Positions 36,699 to 45,130 of a stretch of 64,000 nucleotides of DNA are shown here, in pieces. The position numbers were made by a program, and so were the translations under genes. Position 1 is the stretch's first letter, and the number at the start of each line of letters is the position of its first letter. The DNA comes from Kineosporia succinea (lineage in GTDB: Bacteria > Actinomycetota > Actinomycetes > Actinomycetales > Kineosporiaceae). The DNA is taken from contig NZ_JAUSQZ010000001.1 in NCBI RefSeq assembly GCF_030811555.1, forward strand, positions 3,035,241-3,099,240, given 5' to 3'. The notes beneath the pieces are model-generated. The model ran no database searches. It was not told where the DNA came from and saw only the letters and a list, made by a program, of their open reading frames with translations.

Positions 36699-37807
36699 GA
36701 CAGGACGCTGATCGCCTGGCGGCCGCCCTCGAGGAACCCGGTCCACGGGCCGCCCTCGTTCTGGCTGCGCTGCTCGATGGTGCCGTGCCAGTAGGTGTTG
36801 AGGATGGCCAGGTCTTCGGGACTGCGCCGGGCCAGCGACCCGACCAGCGAGCTGGCCAGCGCCTGGGGGGTGAGCTCCCGCGCGCCGAAGAACGTGCTGT
36901 GCAGCACCGCGTCTTCGAGGACACCGATCTGCTCGGCCGTGGACAGCGACGACTCCAGCTTCTCGTCGTCACTGCCGGCCGCCGCGGCCCCGGCCCTCAG
37001 GTCGGCGAAGCTCTGCAGCAGCACGTCGAACAGCGAGGGCGGCACCTCGAGGTCGATCGAGTGGCGGCGCAGCAGCTCCTCGGTGCGGAAGCGCACGATC
37101 TCCGCCTCGCTCTTCTTGTTGGTCACCACCGGGATACGCACGAAGTTGAACCGCCGCTTCAGTGCCGACGACAGGTCGTTCACACCGCGGTCGCGACTGT
37201 TCGCCGTGGCGATGATCGAGAAACCGGGCTTGGCGAAGACGATGTTGTCGTCGTCGAGTTCGGGGATGGACACGTACTTCTCGGACAGGATCGAGATCAG
37301 CGCGTCTTGCACGTCGCTGGTGGAACGGGTGAGCTCCTCGAAGCGGCCGATCACACCGCCCTCCATCGCGCTCATGATCGGCGACGGGATCATCGACTCC
37401 CGCGACTGCCCCTTCGCGATGACCATCGAGACGTTCCACGAGTACTTGATGTGGTCTTCGGTGGTGCCCGCCGTGCCCTGCACCACCAGCGTGGAGTTGC
37501 GGCTGATCGCGGCGGCCAGCAGTTCGGCCAGCCAGCTCTTGCCGGTGCCCGGGTCGCCGATGAGCAGCAGACCCCGGTCGGAGGCCAGCGTGACGATCGC
37601 CCGCTCGACGATGCTGCGGTCGCCGAACCACTTCTGGCTGATCTCGCGATCGAGGCCGTCGGACCGCTCCGAGCCGAGCACGAACGTGCGCACCATCTTC
37701 GGGCTGAGCCGCCACGAGAACGGCTTCTGCCCGGTGTCGACCGACTCCAGCCAGTCGAGCTCCTCGGCGTACTTGGACTCGGCCGGGGCGCGCAGGATCT
37801 CACTCAT
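36695..37807 (-). CDS. MoxR-like AAA+ ATPase
   Basis: A 370-residue AAA+ protein: Walker A GDPGTGKS at residues 84-91, Walker B region GGVIGRFEELTRS at ~151-162, sensor 1 SIIATANSRDRGVNDLSSALKRRFNFVRI with arginine finger. MoxR ATPases act with a von Willebrand A protein as chaperones that remodel or mature a target. ATG 37807 has CGGAGAAAG upstream; a start 7 codons earlier is possible. Flanked by the vWA gene upstream (27 bp) and the DUF5682 gene downstream (overlap). Confidence 0.92.
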   Translation of the reverse strand: MSEILRAPAESKYAEELDWLESVDTGQKPFSWRLSPKMVRTFVLGSERSDGLDREISQKWFGDRSIVERAIVTLASDRGLLLIGDPGTGKSWLAELLAAAISRNSTLVVQGTAGTTEDHIKYSWNVSMVIAKGQSRESMIPSPIMSAMEGGVIGRFEELTRSTSDVQDALISILSEKYVSIPELDDDNIVFAKPGFSIIATANSRDRGVNDLSSALKRRFNFVRIPVVTNKKSEAEIVRFRTEELLRRHSIDLEVPPSLFDVLLQSFADLRAGAAAAGSDDEKLESSLSTAEQIGVLEDAVLHSTFFGARELTPQALASSLVGSLARRSPEDLAILNTYWHGTIEQRSQNEGGPWTGFLEGGRQAISVLS

Positions 37808-37834
37808 AGCTTTCTCCGTATCGTTCAAGGGGTT

Positions 37835-39250
37835 TCAGGCCAGGAAGTTCTTGAGCTCGGTGACGAGCTTGCGCACGTGACCGGAGAGCACGGGGGTGCC
37901 CTGGTCTTTGAAGCGCTGGCGGAACCAGGGATTGACGCTCTGCTGACCGCCGCTGGAGACCGACCCGACCGGGATCAGCTTCACCCCGGACTTGTGCAGC
38001 GACTCCAGGCCGGTGAAGACTTCTTTCTCCTGCCACTCGTAGAAGTCGGAGATCCACACCACGACGGTGTTGCGCGCGTCGGCGATCTTGGGACGGGTGA
38101 GCTCCAGTGCCGCCCGGCCGTCGGTGCCACCGCCGAGCTGGGTGCGCAGCAGCACCTCGAACGGGTCGTGCACCCAGGGCGTCAGGTCGAGAGCCCGCGT
38201 GTCGTAGGCGATCAGGTGCACGTCGACCTTGGGCAGACCGGTGAAGATGGACGCCAGGATCGTGCAGTTGACCATCGCGTCGACCATGGACCCGGACTGG
38301 TCGACCACCACGATCATCCGGGCCGGCTCGATGCGCTTGGCCGTCTGCCGGAAGAACAGCCGGTCGACGTAGAGCTTCTCGTCGTCGGGGTTCCAGTTCG
38401 GCAGGTTCTTCCAGATGGTGCGGTCGAGATCGAGGTTGCGGAACACCCGCTTCGGCGGCACCGAGCGGTCGATCGTGCCCGCGCTGGCCTGCGCCACCTG
38501 GGTTTTCAGCACCTCGGCAACCTCGTCGACGAACCGCCGGATCAGCGCCTTGGCGTTGGCCAGGGCCACGCCGTCGAGATTGTCCTTGTCACGCAGCAGC
38601 TGCTCGATCAGCGACATGCTGGGCGTGAGCTGCTGGGCCAGGCGGTTGTCGGCCAGCACCTCGCGCAGGTGCATGCGCCGCACCAGGTCGCCTTCGATGG
38701 TGGCCAGCACCGGCGGGAGCTTGCTGAAGTCACCGGGGTGGAAGCCGGTGCCGGTACCGGTGCCCGCAGCCTGCCCGCCGGGAGTGTTGCCGGCGTCGTC
38801 GGGTCCGCTCTGGGCGCCGGAACGCTTGCCCCGCATCGCCCCCGGTTGCATGCCACAGGCGCGCTCGAACCAGCCGGCGTCGGACTGCCACCGGGCCAGC
38901 TGCCCGGCGCTGACCGAGCCGTTGCCCGTGTCGAAGACGTTGAGCAGGATCTTGGAGACCAGAGCGGCGCGACGAACCTCGTCGCCGGTGCCGGACTCGG
39001 AGCCGGACTCGGAGTCGGCGCCTCCGTCGGGACCCGGCGTCATCAGCCCGTCGAACTCGGCCTCCAGATGCGGAAAACGCTGCACCAGGGTGTCGACCGC
39101 GATGGCCGGGTCGAGCACGGCCACCGGCAGGTCGAGGTCTTCGACCACGGCCAGGCTCGCGGTCTCGAGAGCGGCCTGCTCATCGGGATCGAAGAGCCGG
39201 GCCAGCAGGCGCCAGTAGAGCACCTGGCGGCGGTTCTCGTCGGTACTCAT
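37835..39250 (-). CDS. vWA-domain protein (MIDAS intact)
   Basis: A 471-residue protein. The C-terminal von Willebrand A domain (from about residue 308) begins PARMIVVVDQSGSM, with MIDAS D-x-S-x-S at Asp317, Ser319, Ser321, and continues with GGGTDGRAALE (MIDAS Thr) and TVVVWISDFYEW. The N-terminal ~300 residues are helical with a Gly/Thr-rich low-complexity linker (GGQAAGTGTGTG). Likely the partner of the MoxR ATPase. The frame extends upstream but ATG 39250 overlaps the previous stop as ATGA. Confidence 0.92.
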   Translation of the reverse strand: MSTDENRRQVLYWRLLARLFDPDEQAALETASLAVVEDLDLPVAVLDPAIAVDTLVQRFPHLEAEFDGLMTPGPDGGADSESGSESGTGDEVRRAALVSKILLNVFDTGNGSVSAGQLARWQSDAGWFERACGMQPGAMRGKRSGAQSGPDDAGNTPGGQAAGTGTGTGFHPGDFSKLPPVLATIEGDLVRRMHLREVLADNRLAQQLTPSMSLIEQLLRDKDNLDGVALANAKALIRRFVDEVAEVLKTQVAQASAGTIDRSVPPKRVFRNLDLDRTIWKNLPNWNPDDEKLYVDRLFFRQTAKRIEPARMIVVVDQSGSMVDAMVNCTILASIFTGLPKVDVHLIAYDTRALDLTPWVHDPFEVLLRTQLGGGTDGRAALELTRPKIADARNTVVVWISDFYEWQEKEVFTGLESLHKSGVKLIPVGSVSSGGQQSVNPWFRQRFKDQGTPVLSGHVRKLVTELKNFLA

Positions 39251-40581
39251 TTGCGCAGCAGCCTTCCCGCGCGCTCGCGCAGCACGTCGACGGCGGCACC
39301 GTTGACCGCCTCGGCCTTGGCGGCCTTGGCCTCGGTGGGACCGAGCGCCCAGTCGCCGGTGTGCACCGCGACCACCTTCTTGCGCACCGTTGCCTGCACC
39401 GCGAGCGGCCGCACGAACCAACCGCCCGCGTCCCACCGGAGCAGGCCGATGCAGGCGGACGACGAGGACACCAGCTCCGACGTGAGCGGCCCGGCGGTGG
39501 GCAGCGGATCGACCCCGACGACGACCCCGCCCAGGTCGAGACCCTCGTCACCGGACGAGTAGCCCTCGAGCAGAACGGGTTCGGCCAGAGCCGCGGGATG
39601 CCGGTCGAGCGGCGCCGGGAAGGTCGCGACCGCCGTGCCGAGCAGTACTCGGGCCGTGGCGAACGGGTCGGCCACCTCGCCGGGCGTGGCCAGCTCTTCC
39701 TGCCACAGCAGGTCGCCGGCGGCGGTGAGGGACATACCCTTCAGCTCGAGCGACTGGTGCCCGGCCAGCGCCCCCAGCAGCACCGGGACACCCGCCAGCA
39801 TGCGCCAGGCCGAAGGCCCGGTGATCGTGTCGACCTTGGCCGCCGTGACCGTGACCCGGACGACGCGCACCGCGTCGCCGCTCTCGAGCAGACCGTGCAC
39901 CTGCACCTGGAAGGCGGTCGGGTGCTCGCGAAGATCGGCGCCCAGCAGCAGCAACCGGCCGCTCACCGGCTCGGCCGGGACCTCGCCGGACGGCATCAGC
40001 AGGGCCCGGCTCCACAGGTCGGCCCAGCGCCGGGACGGCACCTGGCTCAGCGTCGCCACCGGGGCACCGGCCCGCAGCTCGGCGGCGAAACCGTCGATCA
40101 GCACGGCCAGCCGCCGCTGACCGGGATCGTCGAGCAGACCGGGCACCGCCCGGGCCCCGGCCGCGGCGATCTCGTGATCGACGCCGCGCCAGCCGGTGAT
40201 GGCGAGCTCGCGGAGCCAGGAACGGATGTTCGACGGGACCGAGACCTCGGGTGAGGTGTCGGGGAAAGGTGCTCTCGTGCGGGCAAAAGCCTGAGAGGCC
40301 AGGGCATCGTGCACCGCACCCAGCAGCGCGACCCGGGCGCCGGCCACCGCGAGCAGGTGCTCATCGGTGACCGAACCGGCCGCGATCTTGCCCGCGGCCT
40401 CGCTCAGAGGCGCCGCGAGCGGAGATCCGGCGAAGGCGCCGGCCAGGTCGGTGAGCGACCGCAGATGGGCGTCGTCGGGGCGACCGAGACCGTGTTCCAG
40501 CGCGTCGTCGAGCCCGTCGACCAGGGCCAGAGCCTCGGGCAGCCCTTCCGGAACCGGGCCGAGCGCCGGTAGCGACGTCAC
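39247..40581 (-). CDS. Unrecognised 444-aa protein of the MoxR/vWA cluster
   Basis: A 444-residue soluble protein. N-terminal third is helical (LPEALALVDGLDDALEHGLG, LSEAAGKIAAG); the middle has PSRRWADLWSRALLMPSG; the C-terminal half is beta-rich (GRLLLLGADLREHPTAFQVQVHG, VRVVRVTVTAAKVDTI). It ends in a Lys/Ala-rich helix. No motif I can name. GTG 40581 overlaps the upstream gene stop as GTGA, and its own stop overlaps the vWA gene, so stoichiometric production with both is likely. Confidence 0.7.
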   Translation of the reverse strand: MTSLPALGPVPEGLPEALALVDGLDDALEHGLGRPDDAHLRSLTDLAGAFAGSPLAAPLSEAAGKIAAGSVTDEHLLAVAGARVALLGAVHDALASQAFARTRAPFPDTSPEVSVPSNIRSWLRELAITGWRGVDHEIAAAGARAVPGLLDDPGQRRLAVLIDGFAAELRAGAPVATLSQVPSRRWADLWSRALLMPSGEVPAEPVSGRLLLLGADLREHPTAFQVQVHGLLESGDAVRVVRVTVTAAKVDTITGPSAWRMLAGVPVLLGALAGHQSLELKGMSLTAAGDLLWQEELATPGEVADPFATARVLLGTAVATFPAPLDRHPAALAEPVLLEGYSSGDEGLDLGGVVVGVDPLPTAGPLTSELVSSSSACIGLLRWDAGGWFVRPLAVQATVRKKVVAVHTGDWALGPTEAKAAKAEAVNGAAVDVLRERAGRLLRK

Positions 40582-41096
40582 AGCCGCACCGGCCCGGCCG
40601 GGAACCACTGCATCTCGGGCAGCGGTTCGGTGCTCACCGGGATCTCGAGATAGGCGAGGTGGCGCAGGAAACTGCTGAAGACCTCGGCCGCGCGACTGGG
40701 CGCCTCGGTGGCGTGCAGAGCGCTGAACAGGGAGCCCTGCTCGGGGATCTCGATGCTCAGGTAGCGGGCCACCCGCTCGGAACCGAACTGCTTCTCGGCC
40801 TCGGTGAGCAGGGCCTGGATGTGCTTGCAGCCGTAGTTGCTGCGCAGGCCGCCACAGGGCCGGTTGTTGTTGGTGGAGCAGCTCAGGCCGTGGTCACCGG
40901 CGGAGATCGACGAGACGTAGACCCGCTCGATGTCGGACCCGCTCGAGACGACCCCCTGCAGCCGGCCCTCGGACAGCTCGAGGAACGGAACCTTCGCCAG
41001 CTTGCGCGGATTCACCGTCGGCACCTGCTGTGACGTGCTGCTGCGTGGCTGCACAACCCCTGCCTTCCCTGGCCCGGCCCCTCCGGGTGTCTCCAT
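40578..41096 (-). CDS. Short SWIM-like zinc-finger protein
   Basis: A 172-residue protein that opens the MoxR/vWA cluster. It contains LSCSTNNNRPCGGLRSNYGCKHI, that is C-x7-C-x8-C-x-H, resembling a SWIM zinc finger (CxC...CxH) with altered first pair. SWIM proteins accompany MoxR/vWA/DUF5682 genes elsewhere but are usually about 400-500 residues, so this is a reduced form or a split one with the downstream 444-residue protein. The N-terminal ~30 residues are Gly/Pro/Ser-rich and disordered. Confidence 0.65.
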   Translation of the reverse strand: METPGGAGPGKAGVVQPRSSTSQQVPTVNPRKLAKVPFLELSEGRLQGVVSSGSDIERVYVSSISAGDHGLSCSTNNNRPCGGLRSNYGCKHIQALLTEAEKQFGSERVARYLSIEIPEQGSLFSALHATEAPSRAAEVFSSFLRHLAYLEIPVSTEPLPEMQWFPAGPVRL

Positions 41097-41144
41097 GTCT
41101 ATCGGAGCCCACCGACAATCTTGAAAGAGGCCAGGCCGGGGCGC

Positions 41145-41684
41145 CTAGGTCGACTGCAGCACCGTGAACGGCGGCCGTACCTCACCGGTCAGTTCGACCG
41201 CTGCCTCGAGCGCCATCAGGGCGCGGCTGTAGCTGTCGATGGGCGACCTGGCGGTCGAGTGCAGCGACCCCAGCGCGACCAGGTAGCCCGAGCCGACGGC
41301 GGCGTAACCGGCTGCGGTGTGGCCGATCTGGTAGTCCGAGTCGACCAGGTAGAGCCGGCCGCGGATGCCGACCAGGAACTGGCCACCCTCCTCGCGCCCG
41401 TCTTCGGTCTTCGCGTACCCACCGGCGGTGAGGCAGTCGCGCACCGCGTCGATGAAGGTCGTCGCCATGAACCGGTCGACGTCCCAGGTGTCCGGCTCGC
41501 CGATCTCCAGCGAGTAGCGCAGCAGCTGGCCCATCCGGTAGCTGGTGGTGAAACCCATGAGGTAGGGGCCGACCTGGAACACCTTGGTGTCCGACCGGAC
41601 CGCGACGTGCCAGCCGTCGCTGCCCGCCGAGTCCCCGCCGATGGTGACGGTGTGGCCGTCCGTGATCCCGACGATGCATGTCAC
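41145..41684 (-). CDS. Proteasome/HslV-like Ntn-hydrolase
   Basis: A 179-residue protein starting M-T-C-I-V-G-I-T-D-G, then TIGGDSAGSDGW. After removal of Met, Thr1 would be the N-terminal nucleophile, with Asp17-like (GGDSAG) and a downstream Arg/Lys environment as in HslV and proteasome beta subunits. Later AVGSGYLVALGSLH matches the family's GSG segment. It is close in size to HslV (about 175). No hslU is nearby; it lies 48 bp upstream of, and co-directional with, the MoxR/vWA cluster. Confidence 0.75.
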   Translation of the reverse strand: MTCIVGITDGHTVTIGGDSAGSDGWHVAVRSDTKVFQVGPYLMGFTTSYRMGQLLRYSLEIGEPDTWDVDRFMATTFIDAVRDCLTAGGYAKTEDGREEGGQFLVGIRGRLYLVDSDYQIGHTAAGYAAVGSGYLVALGSLHSTARSPIDSYSRALMALEAAVELTGEVRPPFTVLQST

Positions 41685-41809
41685 GGCCGGGGAGTCTACT
41701 GGCGGCGCACGAGCGCATTGAGTGCTTTTCGTCGGTATGTCTTTATAGGCTCCGCAGATGTGCTGCCTGGCACACGTGGGAACGAACTGGGCGAGAGTGG
41801 GATCGACGC

Positions 41810-42268
41810 ATGAGCACGCCTGCTGGGAACGAGACGATTGAGGACGCCCCGGTCGAGTCGGGGGAGCCGGCCGCGGAAGCGCCGGTGGTCGCGGAGACCA
41901 CCCCGATCCGGCGGGAGCCGGTGGGGACGGGCGCGACCGAGGTCGAGCGTGAGGTGGTCGAGAAGATCGCGGCCGCGGCGGCCCGGTCGGTGCCCGGGGT
42001 GAGCGACCTGGGCGGTGACATCGCCCGGTTCTTCGACTCGGTTCTGGACCGGATCGGGCTGGACGAGGTCGGCGACGCCACCCGGGGTGTGCGGGCCGAG
42101 GTGAACGGGATCGAGACGACCGTGTCGGTGGTGCTCGTGATCAGTGCCGACGGCGTGGTGCCGGACATCACGACGGCGGTGCGCACCACGGTGACCGAGG
42201 CCCTGGTGAGGTACGGGCTCAAGGTCATCGCGGTCAACATCAAGGTCGACGACATCACCATGGCGTGA
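41810..42268 (+). CDS. Asp23/Gls24-family envelope stress protein
   Basis: A 152-residue protein. A disordered acidic N-terminus (residues 1-40) is followed by the Asp23 core: EVVEKIAAAAARSVPGVSDLG, then GVRAEVNGIETTVSVVLVISADGVVPDITTAVRTTV (~95-130) and KVIAVNIKVDDI. Such proteins are membrane-associated and respond to cell-wall or alkaline stress. ATG 41810 is preceded by GAGAGTGGG. Divergent from the HslV-like gene. Confidence 0.88.
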   Translation: MSTPAGNETIEDAPVESGEPAAEAPVVAETTPIRREPVGTGATEVEREVVEKIAAAAARSVPGVSDLGGDIARFFDSVLDRIGLDEVGDATRGVRAEVNGIETTVSVVLVISADGVVPDITTAVRTTVTEALVRYGLKVIAVNIKVDDITMA

Positions 42269-42279
42269 GGTTCGCCGTG

Positions 42280-42311
42280 TGAGGAGGACGGCCCCGGAGC
42301 CGTCCTCCTCA
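42280..42311. terminator. Convergent hairpin terminator
   Basis: A perfect 13-bp stem, TGAGGAGGACGGC (42280-42292) with 42299-42311, loop CCCGGA, between the Asp23 gene and the opposing secreted-protein gene. Confidence 0.85.
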
Positions 42312-42319
42312 TCGGGCGA

Positions 42320-42667
42320 CTACTGCGTCCACCCTTCGTTCCAGGACTTGAAGCTGGCCCAGCCCACCTTGCCCGAGGGCAGGTCGGCGCCGGAGTCGAA
42401 CGACACCCGCACGACGGCGTTGGGCTTCTTGCAGGCCTTGTACTGGCGGACCTCGCGGGTGTAGCCGTGCCCTTCCTTGCCCAGGCTGACGCGAGTTCCC
42501 TTGGTGCCGAAGATCTTCGCGACCCGGGCCTTGGACATCCCGACGTTCACCGTGCCGAACTCGCCGACAGTGGCGCAGGGCTTGTTCTTGGGGGCGGCGT
42601 CGGCGGCCACGGCGCCGCCGAAGACCAGGGCGACGGCGAGGCCGACGACGATCAGAACTCTGTGCAT
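42320..42667 (-). CDS. Small secreted protein with BamE/BLIP-like motif
   Basis: A 115-residue precursor with signal peptide HRVLIVVGLAVALVFGGAVAADA and a mature domain of ~90 residues. NVGMSKARVAKIFGTKGTRVS resembles the repeated helix-strand unit of SmpA/BamE and BLIP-like proteins (G-M-s-x-x-x-V-x-x-i-f-G). Two cysteines could form a disulfide. AAGGAAG precedes ATG 42667. Function unknown; an extracellular binding or inhibitor role is possible. Confidence 0.7.
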   Translation of the reverse strand: MHRVLIVVGLAVALVFGGAVAADAAPKNKPCATVGEFGTVNVGMSKARVAKIFGTKGTRVSLGKEGHGYTREVRQYKACKKPNAVVRVSFDSGADLPSGKVGWASFKSWNEGWTQ

Positions 42668-42816
42668 GGCGATCTTCCTTCTCCAGAACCGGTTGCTGAC
42701 GTGTCCCATCGGAACACCGAGCGAGGGTCAGAAGAAGGGGAACGCCTGATCAGGCCGAACCCGGCTTCCGTGTAAACCATTGAGCGTTGGGACGTTCCGG
42801 CTGGTCAGGTGGGTGA

Positions 42817-42841
42817 TGCGGGCCGGGGTGCCCGGCCCGCA
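42817..42841 (-). terminator. Terminator of the GH16-ricin gene
   Basis: TGCGGGCCGGG (42817-42827), loop GTG, and the complementary arm 42831-42841: 11-bp perfect stem, 4 bp beyond the stop of the minus-strand gene at 42846. Confidence 0.8.
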
Positions 42842-42845
42842 CGGT

Positions 42846-44171
42846 TCACACCACCGAGAACTTCTGTGCCGCAGCGCCGTTGCAGTCCCAGATCTGCAGC
42901 CGGGTGCCGTTGGCGGTGGCCCCGGACGGGGAGTCCATGCACCGGTTGGTCGTCGGGTTCTTCATCGAACCGTCGGACTGGGCCACCCAGTTCTGGTAGC
43001 CACCGCCGTTGCAGTTGGCCAGCTGCAGTTTCGTGCCCGCGGCGTTGGCGCCACCGGCGATGTCGAGGCACTTGCCCAGCGTGCGCAGGGTCTGGCCGTT
43101 CCAGGTCCAGTGCTGGTCCTTGGCGTTCGCCTGGCAGTCCCAGAGCTGCACCGCGGTGCCGTCGCCGCCGGTGTCGTCACCGGCCACGTCCACGCACTTG
43201 CCGCCCGGCCCCTTGATGGTCTTGCCCGACACGGCCGAGCCGCCCTTGTTGTAAACGGCCACCGAGTCGATGACGAGCTTGCCTCCGGAGACGGTGGACG
43301 CGTTCGGGCCCCCGCCGAAGGCGGCCGGGAAACCGCCGCCGATGGCCAGGTCGTAGATGATGAAGAACGGGTGGTCGATGGCGTCGGCCCAGGTCGTGGC
43401 GTCCACCTGGTTGGCGCTGATCGTGTAGAAGTTGTTGCCGTCCAGGTAGAAACGCACCTGCTCGGGCGAGGTCGAACGGTCGATCTCGACGGCGTAGTTG
43501 TGGAACCCGGTCGAGCAGCCCCCGCAGGCCCGCTCGCCCGAGGTGATGCCGGTGGACTCGTTACACGGCCCGCCCGGGTTCACGCCGCAGTGCATCGCGG
43601 CGAACGTGGACGGGCGTCCGTTGATGTTCTCCATGATGTCGATCTCGCCGGACTTCGGCCAGGTCACGCCCGAGCGCAGCGGCGCCCCGAGCATCCAGAA
43701 GGCGGGCCAGTAGCCGGCCCCGTTGGCGGTGGTGACGTCGGGCTGCTGGAGCCGGGACTCCATCCGCACCACGCCGCCGGGCGCGGCCCCGAAGGTCGCG
43801 GCCTGGGTCTCGACGCGGCCCGAGGTCCAGCCGGAGGCCGGGTCGGAGCCGGAGTGCAGGGCCCGCAGCACCAGATGACTCTGCCCGTCGTAGTAGACGT
43901 TCGAGGTGCTGTTGGTCATGGTCTCGATCTCACCGGTGCCGAAGCTGCTGCCCGGTCCGGTGTCGTACTTCCACTTGCTGGTGTCGAGGCCGGCGCCGGA
44001 TGCGCCGTCGAAGTCGTCGCTCCAGGTCAGGGTGAAGCCGGACGGGGTGGCGGGCACGACCGCCTGGGCGCCCTGCTGGGACACCGTGACGGCCGCCGCG
44101 ACCGGCAGCATGGCCGCCGCGACGAGCACGAGCAGGCGTTTCCACGGTTTCCGGGTGAATGACGATGGCAT
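42846..44171 (-). CDS. Secreted GH16 beta-glucanase with ricin-type lectin domain
   Basis: A 441-residue precursor: signal peptide (LLVLVAAAMLPVAAAVTV), GH16 domain residues ~40-305 with catalytic SGEIDIMEN (Glu176, Asp178, Glu181) and YWPAFWMLG, and a ricin-type beta-trefoil (CBM13) at ~315-441 with three QxW-like repeats (DQHWTW, YQNWVA, AQKFSV) and repeated CVDVAGDD/CLDIAGG. E-x-D-x-x-E is typical of laminarinase-type beta-1,3-glucanases. ATG 44171 has GGAGG upstream. With the chitinase at 18615 it suits degradation of fungal walls. Confidence 0.95.
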   Translation of the reverse strand: MPSSFTRKPWKRLLVLVAAAMLPVAAAVTVSQQGAQAVVPATPSGFTLTWSDDFDGASGAGLDTSKWKYDTGPGSSFGTGEIETMTNSTSNVYYDGQSHLVLRALHSGSDPASGWTSGRVETQAATFGAAPGGVVRMESRLQQPDVTTANGAGYWPAFWMLGAPLRSGVTWPKSGEIDIMENINGRPSTFAAMHCGVNPGGPCNESTGITSGERACGGCSTGFHNYAVEIDRSTSPEQVRFYLDGNNFYTISANQVDATTWADAIDHPFFIIYDLAIGGGFPAAFGGGPNASTVSGGKLVIDSVAVYNKGGSAVSGKTIKGPGGKCVDVAGDDTGGDGTAVQLWDCQANAKDQHWTWNGQTLRTLGKCLDIAGGANAAGTKLQLANCNGGGYQNWVAQSDGSMKNPTTNRCMDSPSGATANGTRLQIWDCNGAAAQKFSVV

Positions 44172-44375
44172 GGGATCTGTACCTCCGGGTCAGGGATTGG
44201 AGGAGACGACGGGAGTGGTCGACGCGTCAAAATAGCTGGGAGCGCCGATGTCCCGGGCCAAGACAACGCTATTTGTAAGTCATGCTTATTTAAACGGTCG
44301 GTCCCGTGCCTGCGCCGAGCGGCCAGGTATTGTCGGCCATACGGTGGGACCGGATCGGGAACGCCGCTCCGTCCA

Positions 44376-44977
44376 GGGCCAGCACCGTCCCCGGGAGCTG
44401 GCCGGCTACGTCCTCCAGGCCGAGATCCTGATCCGGGAGGAACTGGGCCCGCCACAGCCACACCGCGCCGAACCGCCTGGCCGGCCGGTCCTCGCCGCAC
44501 CTCCCGTGGATCGACAGCGAAACCGAGCTCGCCCGCCTCCTGGACCTCGACGTCCACCATTCAACCTGGTTCGCCGACGTCAGGCTGCAACGACGGGCAT
44601 CGCCGGCCCCCCCGCGCCACTACCGCTACACCTGGCGCCCCGGCCGATGCGAAAGGCGTTCCGATGCAGGCAGAATGGTGGACGCGTTGACGGGCATCGT
44701 TCGTGCCGAACGTTTGTCGGTGGCCGCCGCCAAGACTCGTATCCGCCGATGACATCAGCGGCAGACCGTGGTGGGCGCTGTGGTCAACGAACGCCCGAAC
44801 CCGGCGTGCGACGAGTTCGACCGCCTGAAGGCCGTGCTGCACAACGCGGTCCGCAGCTGCCCGGAGAGCGAGAACCCTACGGAGGGGCCTGATTTCCGAG
44901 CCCACGCACTGTTCCGGATCGCCTGGGTGGACCAGCTCAACCCAGCCCCCTGCGGAACGGCTGAGGCGCTCGTTTGA
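44376..44977 (+). pseudogene. Decayed reverse-transcriptase gene, catalytic core deleted
   Basis: Fragments in successive frames match the ends of actinobacterial retron-type reverse transcriptases. N-terminal side: HRPRELAGYVLQAE, then in another frame DSETELARLLDLDVHHSTWFADV followed by RHYRYTWRP. C-terminal side: RLSVAAAKTRIRR, an in-frame TGA at 44750-44752, then QTVVGAVVNERPNPACDEFDRLKAVLHNAV and PDFRAHALFRIAWVDQLNPA. The palm with the catalytic YxDD between RHYRYTW and the AAAKTR segment is absent. Frameshifts, a stop and a large deletion make it non-functional. Identification from motif memory. Confidence 0.6.
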
Positions 44978-45130
44978 TCAGTTTGACTGGCCCCGAAAGG
45001 TGCTGTTCTTACGACGAGCTGAGTGTCCTGACAACCCCCGTACAGACATCGGGGCAGCTTCGAGGCTGGCAAATGAATTACACGTGTGTCACTTATTGTG
45101 CTGTGGTGCAGGCAATTTGAGACTTTCTGC

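Noticed and set aside
39247-40581. Assigning DUF5691 to the 444-aa protein by gene neighbourhood
   Set aside because: The N-terminus and motifs do not match what I remember of DUF5691; neighbourhood alone is not enough.
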